The translations under genes were made by a program, and so were the position numbers. Below are positions 56,032 to 57,014 of a stretch of 57,014 nucleotides of DNA, piece after piece (position 1 is the first letter of the stretch; every line of letters starts with the position of its first letter). Source of the stretch: Acidobacteriota bacterium (GTDB lineage: Bacteria > Acidobacteriota > Vicinamibacteria > Vicinamibacterales > UBA8438); contig WTFV01000188.1 in NCBI GenBank assembly GCA_011523845.1, positions 1 to 57,014 of the forward strand, given 5' to 3'. Under the pieces are notes generated by a model. The model was not told the origin of the DNA, searched no databases, and saw only the letters and a program-made list of their open reading frames with translations.

Positions 56032-56038
56032 CGGCGCG

Positions 56039-56371
56039 CTACTCGGCGAACATCGCCGCCAGCACGTTCAGGACCGGTGCGCGATGCGCGGCGTGCAGAT
56101 GACCAAGCCCGCGCCCCAACCTCGACTTGTCGATGGCGCGCAGTTGGTCGAGCGCGACCTCGCCGGTCTTCCCGTCGTGTTCCACGCGAACCCGCGTCGG
56201 CCAGCCCCGCAGCCGAGTGGTCAGCGGGGCGACGATCACGGTGTTCAGGTTGGCGTTCATCTCGTCCGGCGAGACGACCAGCACGGGCCTGTGGCCGGAT
56301 TGCTCACTGCCTCTCGTCGGGTTCAGGTCCACCCGCCAGACGCTGAACCGCGGGACACCTACCATTCCCAT
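56039..56371 (-). CDS. mazF: MazF-like endoribonuclease toxin
   Basis: The 110-aa protein shows the MazF/PemK pattern: FSVWRVDLNPTRGSEQSGHRPVLVVSPDEMN, VIVAPLTTRL and GEVALDQLRAIDKSRL. MazF cuts mRNA at short motifs and is held by MazE. The start overlaps the MazE stop by 13 bases, so the antitoxin is made first. It converges with the HpaB-like gene. Confidence 0.9.
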   Translation of the reverse strand: MGMVGVPRFSVWRVDLNPTRGSEQSGHRPVLVVSPDEMNANLNTVIVAPLTTRLRGWPTRVRVEHDGKTGEVALDQLRAIDKSRLGRGLGHLHAAHRAPVLNVLAAMFAE

Positions 56372-56595
56372 TCACCGTCGTCGAAAACGTTCTCCGAAGC
56401 ACCAGCCAGCAGCAACGGCTCCTCCGCGGCACCCTCCCAGCGTGACGGATCGTTCCATCCTGAACGCGCTCCTCGCACCACGCCCCGAATCTCGAGATCG
56501 ACGATGTCGCCGGCCCTTGCCGAGATCGCGCGCAACTCGTGGGCGGGAACGATCAGCCCGATGCTGTTGCCGACCTGCCGCAGTCTCGCCCGCAT
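56359..56595 (-). CDS. mazE: MazE-like antitoxin
   Basis: The 78-aa protein has an AbrB/MazE-type DNA-binding N-terminus (ARLRQVGNSIGLIVPAHELR) and an acidic C-terminal tail for toxin binding. ATG 56595 follows GGAGGGA (56602-56608) by six bases. Upstream, GTTGCAAC (56612-56619) is a perfect palindrome and GATACT is a possible -10, so autoregulation is likely. Confidence 0.9.
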   Translation of the reverse strand: MRARLRQVGNSIGLIVPAHELRAISARAGDIVDLEIRGVVRGARSGWNDPSRWEGAAEEPLLLAGASENVFDDGEWEW

Positions 56596-56601
56596 GAGAT
56601 G

Positions 56602-56630
56602 TCCCTCCTTCGTTGCAACAAAGTATCAAC
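56602..56630 (-). promoter_or_regulatory. MazEF control region
   Basis: This region holds the GGAGGGA ribosome site, the GTTGCAAC palindrome and a GATACT -10-like box on the minus strand upstream of mazE. The palindrome is the likely MazE operator. Confidence 0.5.
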
Positions 56631-56781
56631 ATGCTACCGTACGGGCGGCGAGACTTTGCGGGGCCGGTCGAGAGCGGTTGGGGGCGACGGAGAAACAGCG
56701 TCTTCCCGTGATGGCACAGTCGGCCGGACCGTTTTCCGCGTGGCGCGGACGGAGGGGGGAAACGACGCCTCGGACCCTTGG

Positions 56782-57012
56782 TTAGAGTTTGAGCAGCGTG
56801 TTCCGCAGGACCCGTGACCGCATGCGGCTGACGTTGAACTCCTGCCCCGTAGTGAGCACTGCCACATAGGTGCCGCCCGGCATCGGCGCCATCCGGGCGA
56901 TCAGATCGCCGTTGACCAGCACTCCCCGCCCCAGACGAACGAACCGGCCCGGGTCGAGCCGCGCCTCGAGCAGATGGAGACGATAGGTGATGGTGTGCCG
57001 CTCTCCCCGCAC
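56782..57012 (-). CDS. LytTR DNA-binding domain, C-terminal part (cut by window end)
   Basis: The 76 residues end a LytTR domain: RLHLLEARLDPGRFVRLGRG, VNGDLIARM, a VLTTGQEFNVSR strand and RVLRNTLLKL. LytTR proteins are response regulators or membrane-linked transcription factors. The N-terminus, and any receiver or membrane part, lies beyond base 57014, so the visible ATG-like codon is probably internal. Confidence 0.75.
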   Translation of the reverse strand: MRGERHTITYRLHLLEARLDPGRFVRLGRGVLVNGDLIARMAPMPGGTYVAVLTTGQEFNVSRMRSRVLRNTLLKL

Positions 57013-57014
57013 GG

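Overview
The window is high-G+C bacterial DNA, about two thirds G+C by eye. It has no rRNA or tRNA gene and no phage or plasmid backbone. The gene mix suggests an Acidobacteriota chromosome, most likely of the Vicinamibacterales type. That call rests on paired DUF1592/DUF1552 genes, several secreted CxxCH proteins, a PHM-like copper domain fused to a cytochrome, secreted PQQ-like and FG-GAP proteins, and two copies of a secreted family opening with 'PDLQGVW'. It is an inference from family content, not from a marker gene.

Layout. (1) 1-5.3 kb: a large NO VEIN C-terminal/DUF3883 protein whose 5' end is damaged or outside the window, a PIN protein coupled to an XRE/ImmA-IrrE regulator, and a divergent DUF2188 gene. 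(2) 5.4-9.5 kb: a flavin-dependent luciferase-like oxidoreductase, a mandelate-racemase-type enolase with the full catalytic set, and a secreted metallo-beta-lactamase-fold protein. (3) 9.5-14.5 kb: an ABC-permease scar, a YceI-cytochrome/barrel pair, a small lipoprotein, a PQQ-like propeller and a nucleotidyltransferase with a small partner. (4) 14.5-17.1 kb: a double cupin, then a lower-G+C insert holding a membrane-anchored dUTPase/dCTP-deaminase-fold protein and an unknown partner, sitting against a broken VapBC pair. (5) 17.2-27.9 kb: a run of minus-strand secreted genes (ankyrin, DUF1552, DUF1592, two paralogous unknowns, a DUF2911-like protein, PHM-cytochrome). (6) 28-39.8 kb: two intact and one decayed copy of a small coiled-coil gene, a tannase-like esterase, an LRR/FG-GAP protein, a penicillin acylase, a secreted propeller and an NhaC antiporter. 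(7) 40-46.5 kb: three Uma2-like paralogs interleaved with alanine dehydrogenase, an AAA/DUF4143 ATPase, an MNT-HEPN pair and a helicase pseudogene. (8) 46.6-54.3 kb: a minus-strand operon in the order AAA, DUF58, MxaA-like, VWA, MxaK-like, VWA, thioredoxin-like, which matches mxaRSACKL. (9) 54.6-57 kb: an HpaB/4-hydroxybutyryl-CoA dehydratase superfamily enzyme, MazEF and the end of a LytTR regulator.

The accessory islands (3.4-5.3, 13.8-14.5, 15.6-17.1, 40-46.5 and 56-56.6 kb) are rich in toxin-antitoxin and defence-type modules. The rest is mostly periplasmic or outer-membrane catabolism and redox. The strongest candidates for something new are the membrane-anchored dUTPase-fold gene pair at 15.6-16.6 kb, the stand-alone mxaRSACKL-like operon, the expanding coiled-coil family, and the triplicated Uma2 genes with matching extended -10 elements placed as if the transcripts were leaderless.
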